From positions 6,397,933 through 6,461,932 of the forward strand of contig NZ_LT985361.1 of assembly GCF_900269665.1 (NCBI RefSeq): a DNA stretch of 64,000 nt. The letters are read 5' to 3'. Positions within the stretch are counted from its first letter, which is position 1, and the number at the start of each line of letters is the position of its first letter. The translations under genes and the position numbers were made by a program. Below the pieces are notes generated by a model. The model did not search any database and was not told where the DNA came from. It worked only from the letters and a program-made list of their open reading frames with translations. Source of the stretch: Nocardia suismassiliense (GTDB lineage Bacteria > Actinomycetota > Actinomycetes > Mycobacteriales > Mycobacteriaceae). This document shows positions 1 through 6,498 of this stretch, piece by piece.

Positions 1-793
1 CACAGAGCAGTTCCCAGTGCTGCGGTTCGCTGAGCAGGACGTAGGTCAAGTTGGCGATCTGGTTGGCGGTCGTTTCGTGGCCGGCGATGAGCAGGCCGAT
101 GCCGAGGTTGACGAGTTCGTCCTCGGTGAGCCGGTCGTCGTTGTCGCGGGCGGCGACGAGCGCGCCGAGCAGATCGTCGGCCGGCCGCGCCCTGCGCTGC
201 GCCACCAGTTCGGCGAGGTAGGCCTCCAAAGCCGTACGCGCGGCATCGATCTGGGCCGGGGTGTGCGCGGTGGTGGAGAGCACGGTGTCGGAGAAATCCC
301 GGAAGCGGTGCTGGTCCTCGGTGGGAACGCCGAGCATTTCGCAGATCACGGTGACGGGCAGCGGCAGGGCGAGGCTCTGCACCAAATCCGCTACCGGACC
401 GGCTGATTCGATCGCGGCCAGCCGTTCGTTCACGATCTCCTGCGCGCGGGGGCGCAGCTGTTCGACCCGGCGGCTGGTGAACGCCTTGGCGACCAGCTTG
501 CGCAGCCTGCTGTGCTCGGGCGGGTCCATGCTGAGCAGCGAGTTCTGCCGCGACGGTTGCGGTGTGGTGCGTGGGATGTTCTCGCGGTCCACCGTGGCGG
601 CGCGACTGAATCGGGGGTCGGCGAGCACCAGCTTGGCGTCGGCGTAGCGGGTGACCAGCCAGCCCTCGACACCGTAGGGCAGCTGCACGCGGGAAACCGG
701 TTCCTCCCGGCGCAGTTTGGCGAACAGCGGGTCCATGTCGAGGCGGACGGGTTCACCGAAAGGGTAGTGACGCACCTCGGTTTTCACGGTCAT
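1..793 (-). CDS. Cytochrome P450, 3' part beyond window
   Basis: Open reading frame from an ATG at 793 running off the left edge, giving 264 residues of the N-terminal part of a soluble bacterial P450. The protein should be a haem monooxygenase of the CYP105/107 kind. Visible landmarks are the helix C region with H94 and R98 (the PPEHSRLRKL stretch that contacts the haem propionates) and the I-helix oxygen-binding motif A-G-H-E-T-T at 237-242. The ExxR and haem-cysteine motifs lie beyond the window. A TetR-family gene lies directly upstream on the same strand and an 18-bp palindrome sits in front of this start, so TetR control is likely. Substrate cannot be read from the sequence. Confidence 0.9.
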   Translation of the reverse strand, partial: MTVKTEVRHYPFGEPVRLDMDPLFAKLRREEPVSRVQLPYGVEGWLVTRYADAKLVLADPRFSRAATVDRENIPRTTPQPSRQNSLLSMDPPEHSRLRKLVAKAFTSRRVEQLRPRAQEIVNERLAAIESAGPVADLVQSLALPLPVTVICEMLGVPTEDQHRFRDFSDTVLSTTAHTPAQIDAARTALEAYLAELVAQRRARPADDLLGALVAARDNDDRLTEDELVNLGIGLLIAGHETTANQIANLTYVLLSEPQHWELLC

Positions 794-834
794 GCGGGTC
801 TCCCTTCGCCGACGCCGGCTGGCGCGGTAAGCGA

Positions 835-852
835 TGTAAGCAAGTGCTTACA
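835..852. promoter_or_regulatory. Candidate TetR operator
   Basis: Perfect inverted repeat with 8-bp arms TGTAAGCA and TGCTTACA around a 2-bp centre. It lies 42 bp upstream of the P450 start and 50 bp downstream of the TetR stop codon. The size and symmetry fit a TetR dimer site. Assignment to the neighbouring TetR protein is inference. Confidence 0.6.
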
Positions 853-901
853 AGACTCCATGTTAGGGAGGTCACAATGCCCCGTCAACGGTCGGATTCC
901 G

Positions 902-1498
902 TTATGGCGGTGGGAAATTCACGTCCACTCGGTCCAAGAGCACCTGCGCGGCACGCAGCACATGGCGAGCAACCGTGGTCGGGTCGGCGCTGGCCAGCGG
1001 CTCGCGGCGGTGCACCGAACGCATCAATCCGATGCCGAGCAACCAGGCGAGCAGCAGGTCGGCATACAGCTCGCTATCGGGATCGTCGCTGAGCGTGGAC
1101 AAGGCGCGGACGTACTCGTCGCCCAACTCGCGACGGATCGCCGACACCCCCTCGTCATGCCCGCTGGACCGCAACGCCGCCTGCAACCACTGCCCCTGTG
1201 CGACCGAGCCCGCGGGTTCGAGCGCGCGCGCGAGCAGCCTGCTCAGCAGCCCGTCGACCGCCCCTGCCTCGAGCGTTCGCCGCCCCTGGTCCGCGATCGC
1301 GGCGCGGAACAGTTCGTCCTTGTTGCCGAAATACCGGAACAGCAGTGCCTGATTCACGCCGGCGCGGGTCGCGATGTCGCGCACGGTGGCGCGCTCGTAC
1401 CCCCGTTCGGCAAACAATTCCTGCGCCGCGGTCAGGATCGCGGCACTGGTGGCGGCCGAATCCCTTTTGCGGCTGACCGTTTCGTTCTCACTCGACAT
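902..1498 (-). CDS. TetR/AcrR family transcriptional regulator
   Basis: 198-residue DNA-binding regulator. The N-terminal TetR_N helix-turn-helix is clear (residues about 15-60, including A-I-L-T-A-A-Q-E-L-F-A-E-R-G-Y and the recognition-helix part L-L-F-R-Y-F-G-N-K-D-E-L-F). The C-terminal ligand domain is not assignable. The start is the ATG at 1498; an upstream in-frame extension of 16 residues is possible but has no TetR similarity. It sits upstream of the P450 in the same direction, with a palindromic operator between them, so the natural target is the P450 promoter. Ligand unknown. Confidence 0.88.
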   Translation of the reverse strand: MSSENETVSRKRDSAATSAAILTAAQELFAERGYERATVRDIATRAGVNQALLFRYFGNKDELFRAAIADQGRRTLEAGAVDGLLSRLLARALEPAGSVAQGQWLQAALRSSGHDEGVSAIRRELGDEYVRALSTLSDDPDSELYADLLLAWLLGIGLMRSVHRREPLASADPTTVARHVLRAAQVLLDRVDVNFPPP

Positions 1499-1641
1499 GC
1501 ATCCTCCGGTTGCCGAATCTCCGGAAGAGCAGCGTAAAGCAGGCAACCGGTCCTTCGCTGGCGCCGGCGGACGCCAGTGGGTGAACCGAAGCCAGCGGCG
1601 CTAGACCCTAGCGACGGAAAATGCCTGGCAAATCAGACATT

Positions 1642-2580
1642 TCACGCACCGAGCGCACCGGCCAGCAGCGGCCAGGAATCGTGCAGATCCGTTTCGAACT
1701 GCCCCCAGGTGTGTGCGCCCTCCGGCCGGTTGATGTGTACCGCGGGCACGCCGAGCTGGGCGAGCCTGCTCGCGAAGGAGGCGGTGCACGAGCTCGCGAT
1801 GGCCTCGAGCGGCGGGAAGGTCAGCCCGCCTTGGTCGATCGCGCCGGGCGTGCCGGTGGCGGCGGACAGGTAGATCGCCTTCCCGGCCAGCGCGGACGCA
1901 TTGGCGAACGCGTCGTGCGCCCGCCATAACTCGCTGCCGGGCGGGCCCCACATGTTCGCCGTATTGCCGCCACCCCGCAGCACCTGCGCGGTCACCATCG
2001 CCGCGCCGGTCGCGTCCGCACTCCAGGGGCACCCGCTGTACGCCGCGACGGCGCTGTAGACCTCGGGCGCCTGAATCGCCAGATCCACCGCGGATCCCCC
2101 GCTCATCGACACCCCGGCGATCGCGTTGCGTCCGGTACTGCCGAGCTCCGCGTCGAGCACCCCCGGCAGCTCGCGGGTGAGATAGGTCTGCCACTTGTTA
2201 CGCCCGACCGCCGGATCGTCGTTGAGCCAGTCGGTGTACAGGCTGAACGCGCCACCCACCGGCATCACCACGTTGACGTGTTTGTCGGCGAAGAACTCCC
2301 GGACATCGGTGTCGTCCCACCACGAGATGCCGTCCACACCCCCGCCGATCCCGGTGAGCAGGTACAACGTCGGCGCCGGACCACCGGTCGCCCGAATCAC
2401 CCGATTGGTCACCACCCGATCCATCGAGGGCGAGTAGACATCCATGCGCGACACCGAACCGCCCAGCGACGCCTCTTCGACCAGCCGCGCCCCGGTCGGC
2501 ACCGCCGCTACCGAACCGACGGACAGCAGCGAAACCAGCAACACACCGACTACCGAAACCAGATATTTTGAAGCCGCCAC
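1642..2580 (-). CDS. Secreted esterase of the antigen 85 / esterase D family
   Basis: 312-residue alpha/beta hydrolase related to mycolyltransferases (antigen 85/CMP1 type). It starts with a typical export signal: short basic N-terminus, hydrophobic stretch L-V-S-V-V-G-V-L-L-V-S-L-L-S-V and a cleavage region around V-A-A-V-P. The nucleophile elbow is G-V-S-M-S-G-G and a late histidine occurs in E-G-A-H-T-W. The protein probably acts in the mycolate-containing envelope, either as a mycolyltransferase or as a related carboxylesterase. The GTG at 2580 is preferred over the ATG at 2661 because it puts the signal peptide at the very N-terminus and a -10 box ends 6 bp before it. True mycolyl transfer cannot be told from plain esterase activity here. 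Confidence 0.85.
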   Translation of the reverse strand: MAASKYLVSVVGVLLVSLLSVGSVAAVPTGARLVEEASLGGSVSRMDVYSPSMDRVVTNRVIRATGGPAPTLYLLTGIGGGVDGISWWDDTDVREFFADKHVNVVMPVGGAFSLYTDWLNDDPAVGRNKWQTYLTRELPGVLDAELGSTGRNAIAGVSMSGGSAVDLAIQAPEVYSAVAAYSGCPWSADATGAAMVTAQVLRGGGNTANMWGPPGSELWRAHDAFANASALAGKAIYLSAATGTPGAIDQGGLTFPPLEAIASSCTASFASRLAQLGVPAVHINRPEGAHTWGQFETDLHDSWPLLAGALGA

Positions 2581-2586
2581 TATCCC

Positions 2587-2592
2587 GTTATA
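2587..2592 (-). promoter_or_regulatory. -10 box of a likely leaderless transcript for the esterase
   Basis: TATAAC on the minus strand, 6 bp before the GTG at 2580. That spacing would put the transcription start at or next to the start codon, a leaderless arrangement common in actinobacteria. A weak -35 candidate (TTTTGG) lies 16 bp further upstream. Prediction only. Confidence 0.45.
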
Positions 2593-2593
2593 C

Positions 2594-3527
2594 CGCCGCG
2601 CGATCGACCCAAAACCCGAAGTGGAAGACCAAGATTCGGGTCTTGACAGGGTGGTCGACATGCCGTGTGATGTCCCCGCCGGACCCTGGACCAGCTGTGA
2701 TGACGCTGATCATGCACGGGGACAGGCATTGTCGATGCGTGCGGGAGAACGATCTCGGAAACGGCTGCACGACTGACTGATTCACGAGGATGCGGGAGCC
2801 CGGCGAATGCCCAGCATGCGGCGGCAGCGATGAGCACCCGCCGCGAAGCCCGCTGCCGGAGATTCGCCGCGCGCAACGCCGTGCTCGACCAGCCCTCGTC
2901 GAGGCTCCGGCGCAGCACGACGAATTTCAGCCCACCCCCTCACTGCCAAGAATTTACGAAAAACTCGACACCAAGGTGTGCCAGGCGTATAAGCAGTCCG
3001 CCACATGCAAGCGAGCGCCCTTGCACACCGAGTTGCTGCCCACGAAATTTCGCTCGCACCCGCCACCACCGTGCACACCATCGGCATCGAGCCCAAACGG
3101 AACTACCCGCCGGACGTCAGCGAACAAATCACACTAAAACCGGCGGATTCTCCCGCGAAATGTCCGAATCGGCCCCAGCACGCCCCTGCCGCACCTCCGC
3201 CGCCCGGACCGAGGCACGCCCAGGCCAGCGCGGTCCAGCACCGACCCGATCGACCACGCCACGAGCACCGAAGCCCCGCGGCGCGCCGAGCGAACAAAAT
3301 TGGTTGTCTGCCACGCCGCCCAGGCCGCGCCACGCACAATCGGCGAGAAAAAGGTAGGCTTGCGCGGCGCTAGTGCTGTCGGCGGCAAGCCGGTAGCTCA
3401 GTGAGCGGAGAATGCTTTTGCACACAATCCGCCCGCCCGCGTTAACCATGCGGCAAGCGCGCATGGAATGCTGTCCACCGAGTCCTTGTTTTTCGCAAGA
3501 TTTCCGTGGACTGAACAATCACCGAGT
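2594..3527. other. Long gene-free stretch upstream of the cold-shock gene
   Basis: About 930 bp between the esterase promoter and the cold-shock gene. Several short open frames exist on both strands, but none has recognisable domains, a convincing ribosome binding site or natural-looking composition. The stretch may hold the promoter and a long 5' leader of the cold-shock gene. I see no RNA gene or repeat in it. Confidence 0.5.
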
Positions 3528-3540
3528 AAGAGGAGAAAAT

Positions 3541-3744
3541 ATGACACAGGGCGTCGTCAAGTGGTTCAACGCGGAGAAGGGGTTCGGCTTCATCGCGCAG
3601 GACGGCGGCGGTCCCGACGTCTTCGTCCACTACTCGGCTCTCGGCGGGTCCGGGTTCAAGTCCCTCGATGAGGGACAGCGCGTGGAGTTCGAGGTCGGCC
3701 AGGGCCAGAAGGGTCCGCAGGCCACGGACGTCCGCGCCATCTGA
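3541..3744 (+). CDS. cspA: Cold-shock protein, CspA family
   Basis: 67-residue single cold-shock (OB-fold) domain that binds single-stranded RNA and DNA and acts as an RNA chaperone. Both nucleic-acid-binding motifs are present: RNP1 K-G-F-G-F-I (residues 14-19) and RNP2 V-F-V-H-Y (27-31), preceded by the typical G-V-V-K-W-F-N. Length matches the family. The ATG at 3541 has AGGAGA four bases upstream. An intrinsic-terminator-like hairpin follows at 3763. Whether it is cold-induced or constitutive cannot be seen. Confidence 0.96.
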   Translation: MTQGVVKWFNAEKGFGFIAQDGGGPDVFVHYSALGGSGFKSLDEGQRVEFEVGQGQKGPQATDVRAI

Positions 3745-3762
3745 TTCAGGCCGGATTGAGCT

Positions 3763-3785
3763 CCTCCCACTCGCGTGGTGGGAGG
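3763..3785. terminator. Hairpin between convergent csp and ogt genes
   Basis: Stem CCTCCCAC / GTGGGAGG with a 7-base loop, placed between two convergent genes. There is no strong T tract, but the position suits a shared bidirectional terminator. Confidence 0.6.
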
Positions 3786-3802
3786 GGCACACCTGCCCCC
3801 GT

Positions 3803-4315
3803 TCAGGCCAGTAGGACGGGCAGCAGGAGATCGACCGACTCGAGGTCCAGTAGCGCGCGTTTGACGGGCAGTCCACCCGCATAGCCGGTGAGAGCGCCGT
3901 CCGCGCCGAGGACCCGATGGCACGGGATCAGCATCAACAGTGGGTTGCGCGCCAACGCGCCGCCGACCTTGCGGGCGTCCGCGGGTCCACGGCCCAGTGC
4001 GCGAGCGAGCGCCCCGTAGGTGGTCGTGTCGCCATACCGAGTGGTGCTTTCCAGAGTTTCCAGAACTTGACGGTCGAAGGCGCTCAGCGCGGACCGGTCC
4101 GTGGGAACGGTGAACTCGCGGCGGGTGCCCGCCAGATAGCCGTCGAGCTGAGCGACCGCCGTCACCACATACTCCAGCGCACACGAATTCTCGGCGGTCG
4201 GTGTGGCCGGGGCGTCGTCGGTGAAGACCACCCGGCTGACACCCACCGGGCTCGCTTCGATTCGGACGTTACCGAGGGGCGTGGCGTGCACTGTCCGGGC
4301 GGCTGAAATCTGCAT
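3803..4315 (-). CDS. ogt: Methylated-DNA--protein-cysteine methyltransferase (second copy)
   Basis: 170-residue O6-alkylguanine-DNA alkyltransferase that repairs O6-methylguanine and O4-methylthymine by irreversible transfer to its own cysteine. The active site I-P-C-H-R-V has the acceptor Cys132; the helix before it (A-R-K-V-G-G-A-L-A-R-N-P) carries the DNA-binding and arginine-finger region. The start is the ATG at 4315 with AGGAG upstream. It is the last gene of the minus-strand alkylation-repair cluster, 62 bp after the Ada-like gene, so it may be co-transcribed. A second, divergent alkyltransferase lies three genes upstream; the two are not recent duplicates, because the N-terminal halves differ strongly. 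Confidence 0.93.
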   Translation of the reverse strand: MQISAARTVHATPLGNVRIEASPVGVSRVVFTDDAPATPTAENSCALEYVVTAVAQLDGYLAGTRREFTVPTDRSALSAFDRQVLETLESTTRYGDTTTYGALARALGRGPADARKVGGALARNPLLMLIPCHRVLGADGALTGYAGGLPVKRALLDLESVDLLLPVLLA

Positions 4316-4377
4316 GATGTGCTCCTGTTCGGCGATCTTGTCACCCAGTAGACGGTGGCCGGCCCCCGAACGTGAGA

Positions 4378-4656
4378 TCACTGAGAGTTGTTGTCCCGCG
4401 CGGCTTTCCACGCGGCGTACCGCTCCGGTAGACACACCGCGCACGGCCGATAGCCAGCACTGATCGCGGTGGACTCGTCGGCGAAGAAGACGCGATGCGT
4501 GCGGTACACGCCGCGCGCCAAAGCACGTAAGGCGGACGGGCAGTCCAAACGGCCGTAGATCCGACCGCGCCGGTGACCGCCGTACCGGCCCGGTGTCGGA
4601 CTGCGGTACGGGCGGCCGTCCGCGTCGAGCAGCGTGTACCCGCTACTGGGCGTCAT
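4378..4656 (-). CDS. Stand-alone Ada-like metal-binding domain protein
   Basis: 92-residue protein resembling only the N-terminal zinc domain of Ada. The second half keeps the family signature F-F-A-D-E-x-x-A-x-x-A-G-Y-R-P-C-x-x-C. Aligning I-Y-G-R-L-D-C with the Ada stretch I-Y-C-R-P-S-C shows that the methyl-accepting, zinc-bound Cys38 of Ada is Gly here, while Cys42, Cys69 and Cys72 equivalents remain. It therefore should not repair methylphosphotriesters in the Ada way and may be a DNA-binding or sensor protein. The ATG at 4656 overlaps the oxygenase gene end by 14 bp. No AraC domain or alkyltransferase is fused. Confidence 0.75.
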   Translation of the reverse strand: MTPSSGYTLLDADGRPYRSPTPGRYGGHRRGRIYGRLDCPSALRALARGVYRTHRVFFADESTAISAGYRPCAVCLPERYAAWKAARDNNSQ

Positions 4657-5365
4657 GCAGCACAAGCCCGAGGGTGTGCCGGATACCGCCACGGATTCGG
4701 CTGACACCGTGGCGCACCGGGGCCCGAGACCAGCCGCGGCTCGACGGCGTCGGCCGGTCGCGCGTGGTGAAGATCAGACCGTGCCCCTGCTCCAGCACGG
4801 TGACAGTGGCCTTGGACTGCGCCCTCGCCCGCTGCTCGACCAACAGGAACTCACCACCGGCGTGGTCGACCCCCGGCCGGTCCAGCCCGATCACCACTTG
4901 CAGCGGGAACACCAGGTCACCGTAGAGGTCGCGGTGCAAGGCATTCCAGTCACCTTCGGTGTAGCGCAACAGAATCGGCGTCGGCTTGACCTGTCCGGCG
5001 GCGTGGCAGGCGTCGAGCCAGTCGGCGAAGTCGTCCGGCCATGGCGCCGGGTCACCGAGCCGTTCGGCCCAGGAACGGGCCACCGGCAACAACTTTCGGT
5101 AGAACGCCGCGCGCAGCGTCATGATCGGATCGGGCACCGGCTCGGCGAAGTAGCGGTAGGTGCCCTGACCGAACCGGTAGCGCGCCATGTCGATGGTGGA
5201 GCGGAATCGCGCTACGTCGTCCCACATTTCGGCGAATTCGGCGCATTCGCCGGGCGTCAGGATCGGGCCGGTCTGGGCGCAACCGTACGAGTCGAGTTCG
5301 TCGACCAGCGTGGGCCAGGACTGCGCGTCCACCCGATCAGCCAGCGGGGCAAGCGTTTCGGTCAT
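4643..5365 (-). CDS. 2OG-Fe(II) oxygenase, AlkB-like DNA-repair type
   Basis: 240-residue protein of the family described as an oxygenase for oxidative demethylation of damaged DNA. It is expected to use Fe(II), O2 and 2-oxoglutarate to remove methyl groups from bases. The iron-binding H-x-D is H144-R-D146 in L-H-R-D-L-Y-G-D; a distal histidine (H219 or H230) and arginines that could hold 2-oxoglutarate lie in R-H-G-V-S-R-I-R-G-G-I-R-H-T-L-G. Its start overlaps the end of the upstream alkyltransferase by 4 bp (ATGA), so the two are translationally coupled, fitting a joint role in alkylation repair. Confidence 0.85.
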   Translation of the reverse strand: MTETLAPLADRVDAQSWPTLVDELDSYGCAQTGPILTPGECAEFAEMWDDVARFRSTIDMARYRFGQGTYRYFAEPVPDPIMTLRAAFYRKLLPVARSWAERLGDPAPWPDDFADWLDACHAAGQVKPTPILLRYTEGDWNALHRDLYGDLVFPLQVVIGLDRPGVDHAGGEFLLVEQRARAQSKATVTVLEQGHGLIFTTRDRPTPSSRGWSRAPVRHGVSRIRGGIRHTLGLVLHDAQ

Positions 5366-5979
5366 GCCGCCTCCAGCGTCAGCAGCGTCGTCTTGGCCTC
5401 GATGCCGCCCACGTACTGACCGATCGATCCGTCACTGCGCACCACCCGGTGGCACGGAATCACCACGGGCAGTGGGTTGTGCGCGCAGGCGGAGCCGACG
5501 GCCCGGACCGCCCGCGGATTACCGACGGCGGCCGCGACGGCGGCGTAGCTTTCGCGACGTCCATAGCCGATGTCGGTGAGGTGCTCGATCACCTGACGGC
5601 GGAATCCGCCGGTCAGTTGCAGATCCAGCGGCAGGTCGAAATGTGTTCGGGCACCGGCGAAGTACTCGTCGATCTCGCGAGCCGCGGCGTCCAGGCGCGC
5701 CGGTGCGGCGAGTACACGCGGGCTTACCCGCTCGGCCAGCATGGTGAGGACGGCGTCGTGGTCCTCGTTGGGGTAGGCGACGCGCACCAGACCCGCGGGG
5801 GTCGCCGCGAGCAGCAGCGTGCCGACGGGGGTGTCCATGGTGCGGTAGGCGACGTCGAGCAGGCCTGCGGACTGCGCTTCCACGGCCAACCGGCGGCGCA
5901 GCTCGGCCAGCAGGGCACGCTCGGGGGTGAGGCCGTCGAACAGGCCGTTCGGGTCGCCACGGTCGATGGTGGCCATCAT
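5362..5979 (-). CDS. ogt: Methylated-DNA--protein-cysteine methyltransferase (first copy)
   Basis: 205-residue O6-alkylguanine-DNA alkyltransferase with an N-terminal extension of about 45 residues before the core. The core shows P-R-A-V-R-A-V-G-S-A-C-A-H-N-P, then V-I-P-C-H-R-V-V with acceptor Cys176, and the typical closing L-L-T-L-E. Its start overlaps the sigma-factor gene by 4 bp and its end overlaps the oxygenase by 4 bp, so all three are translated as a coupled unit. Role: direct reversal of O6-alkylguanine damage. The extension could mediate interaction with the sigma factor, which has no separate anti-sigma gene here; that is speculation. Confidence 0.92.
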   Translation of the reverse strand: MMATIDRGDPNGLFDGLTPERALLAELRRRLAVEAQSAGLLDVAYRTMDTPVGTLLLAATPAGLVRVAYPNEDHDAVLTMLAERVSPRVLAAPARLDAAAREIDEYFAGARTHFDLPLDLQLTGGFRRQVIEHLTDIGYGRRESYAAVAAAVGNPRAVRAVGSACAHNPLPVVIPCHRVVRSDGSIGQYVGGIEAKTTLLTLEAA

Positions 5980-6455
5980 GAGTCATCCTTCGCATAGAGC
6001 TTGCGCAGCGTTTTGAGGCCGTCGGCGGCGGCGCGGCGGGCGGCATCGGTGGAGTTGCCGAGCAGCACGGCGATCTCGGCGTGTGGCAGGCCTGCCAGAT
6101 AGTGGTAGGCGACCGCCTGGCGCTGCTTGGGCGGCAACGCTTTCAGGGCGGCCCAGAGGTGCGGGTCGTAGTCGGCCGGGTCGGGGTCCCGAGCCGGCCG
6201 CTCTGGCAGCGTCTCGGCCGGGACGGGGGCCCGGGTGAGCGCGCGACCGACGTCGATCGCGCGACGGTGCGCGATGGTGACCAACCAGGCCTCGATGTTC
6301 GCCCCCGGGTCGAGGTCGGGATACGCGCGCAGGGCGGACAGGAACGTCTCCGACCACGCGTCGGCCGCATCGGTCGGACCGAGCACCGCCCGGCAGACGC
6401 GCAGCACCATCGGGCCGTACTCGGCCACCACTTCCTCGAACGGAGGCAATCTCAC
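5976..6455 (-). CDS. ECF-type RNA polymerase sigma factor
   Basis: 159-residue sigma factor with only regions 2 and 4. Region 2 covers about residues 5-72 (F-E-E-V-V-A-E-Y-G-P-M-V-L-R-V, then W-S-E-T-F-L-S-A-L-R and I-E-A-W-L-V-T-I-A-H-R-R-A-I-D). Region 4 covers 103-152 (L-W-A-A-L-K-A-L-P-P-K-Q-R-Q-A-V-A-Y-H-Y-L-A-G-L-P-H-A-E-I-A). The start is GTG at 6455; no strong Shine-Dalgarno is visible, and recD ends 43 bp upstream. It heads the alkylation-repair operon, which suggests it directs the damage response. No anti-sigma gene is adjacent, so the activity control is unknown. Confidence 0.88.
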   Translation of the reverse strand: MRLPPFEEVVAEYGPMVLRVCRAVLGPTDAADAWSETFLSALRAYPDLDPGANIEAWLVTIAHRRAIDVGRALTRAPVPAETLPERPARDPDPADYDPHLWAALKALPPKQRQAVAYHYLAGLPHAEIAVLLGNSTDAARRAAADGLKTLRKLYAKDDS

Positions 6456-6498
6456 ACTGGGTAGACGTGCACGCCGCCGGAAACGTGAGATGCGCTGG

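Noticed and set aside
3129..3518. 129-codon minus-strand frame before the cold-shock gene
   Set aside because: No domain, no ribosome binding site, Arg/Gly-rich composition of a chance frame in GC-rich DNA.
4634..5419. 261-codon plus-strand frame opposite the AlkB-like oxygenase
   Set aside because: Antisense of the oxygenase and the end of the methyltransferase; no domain and no start signal.
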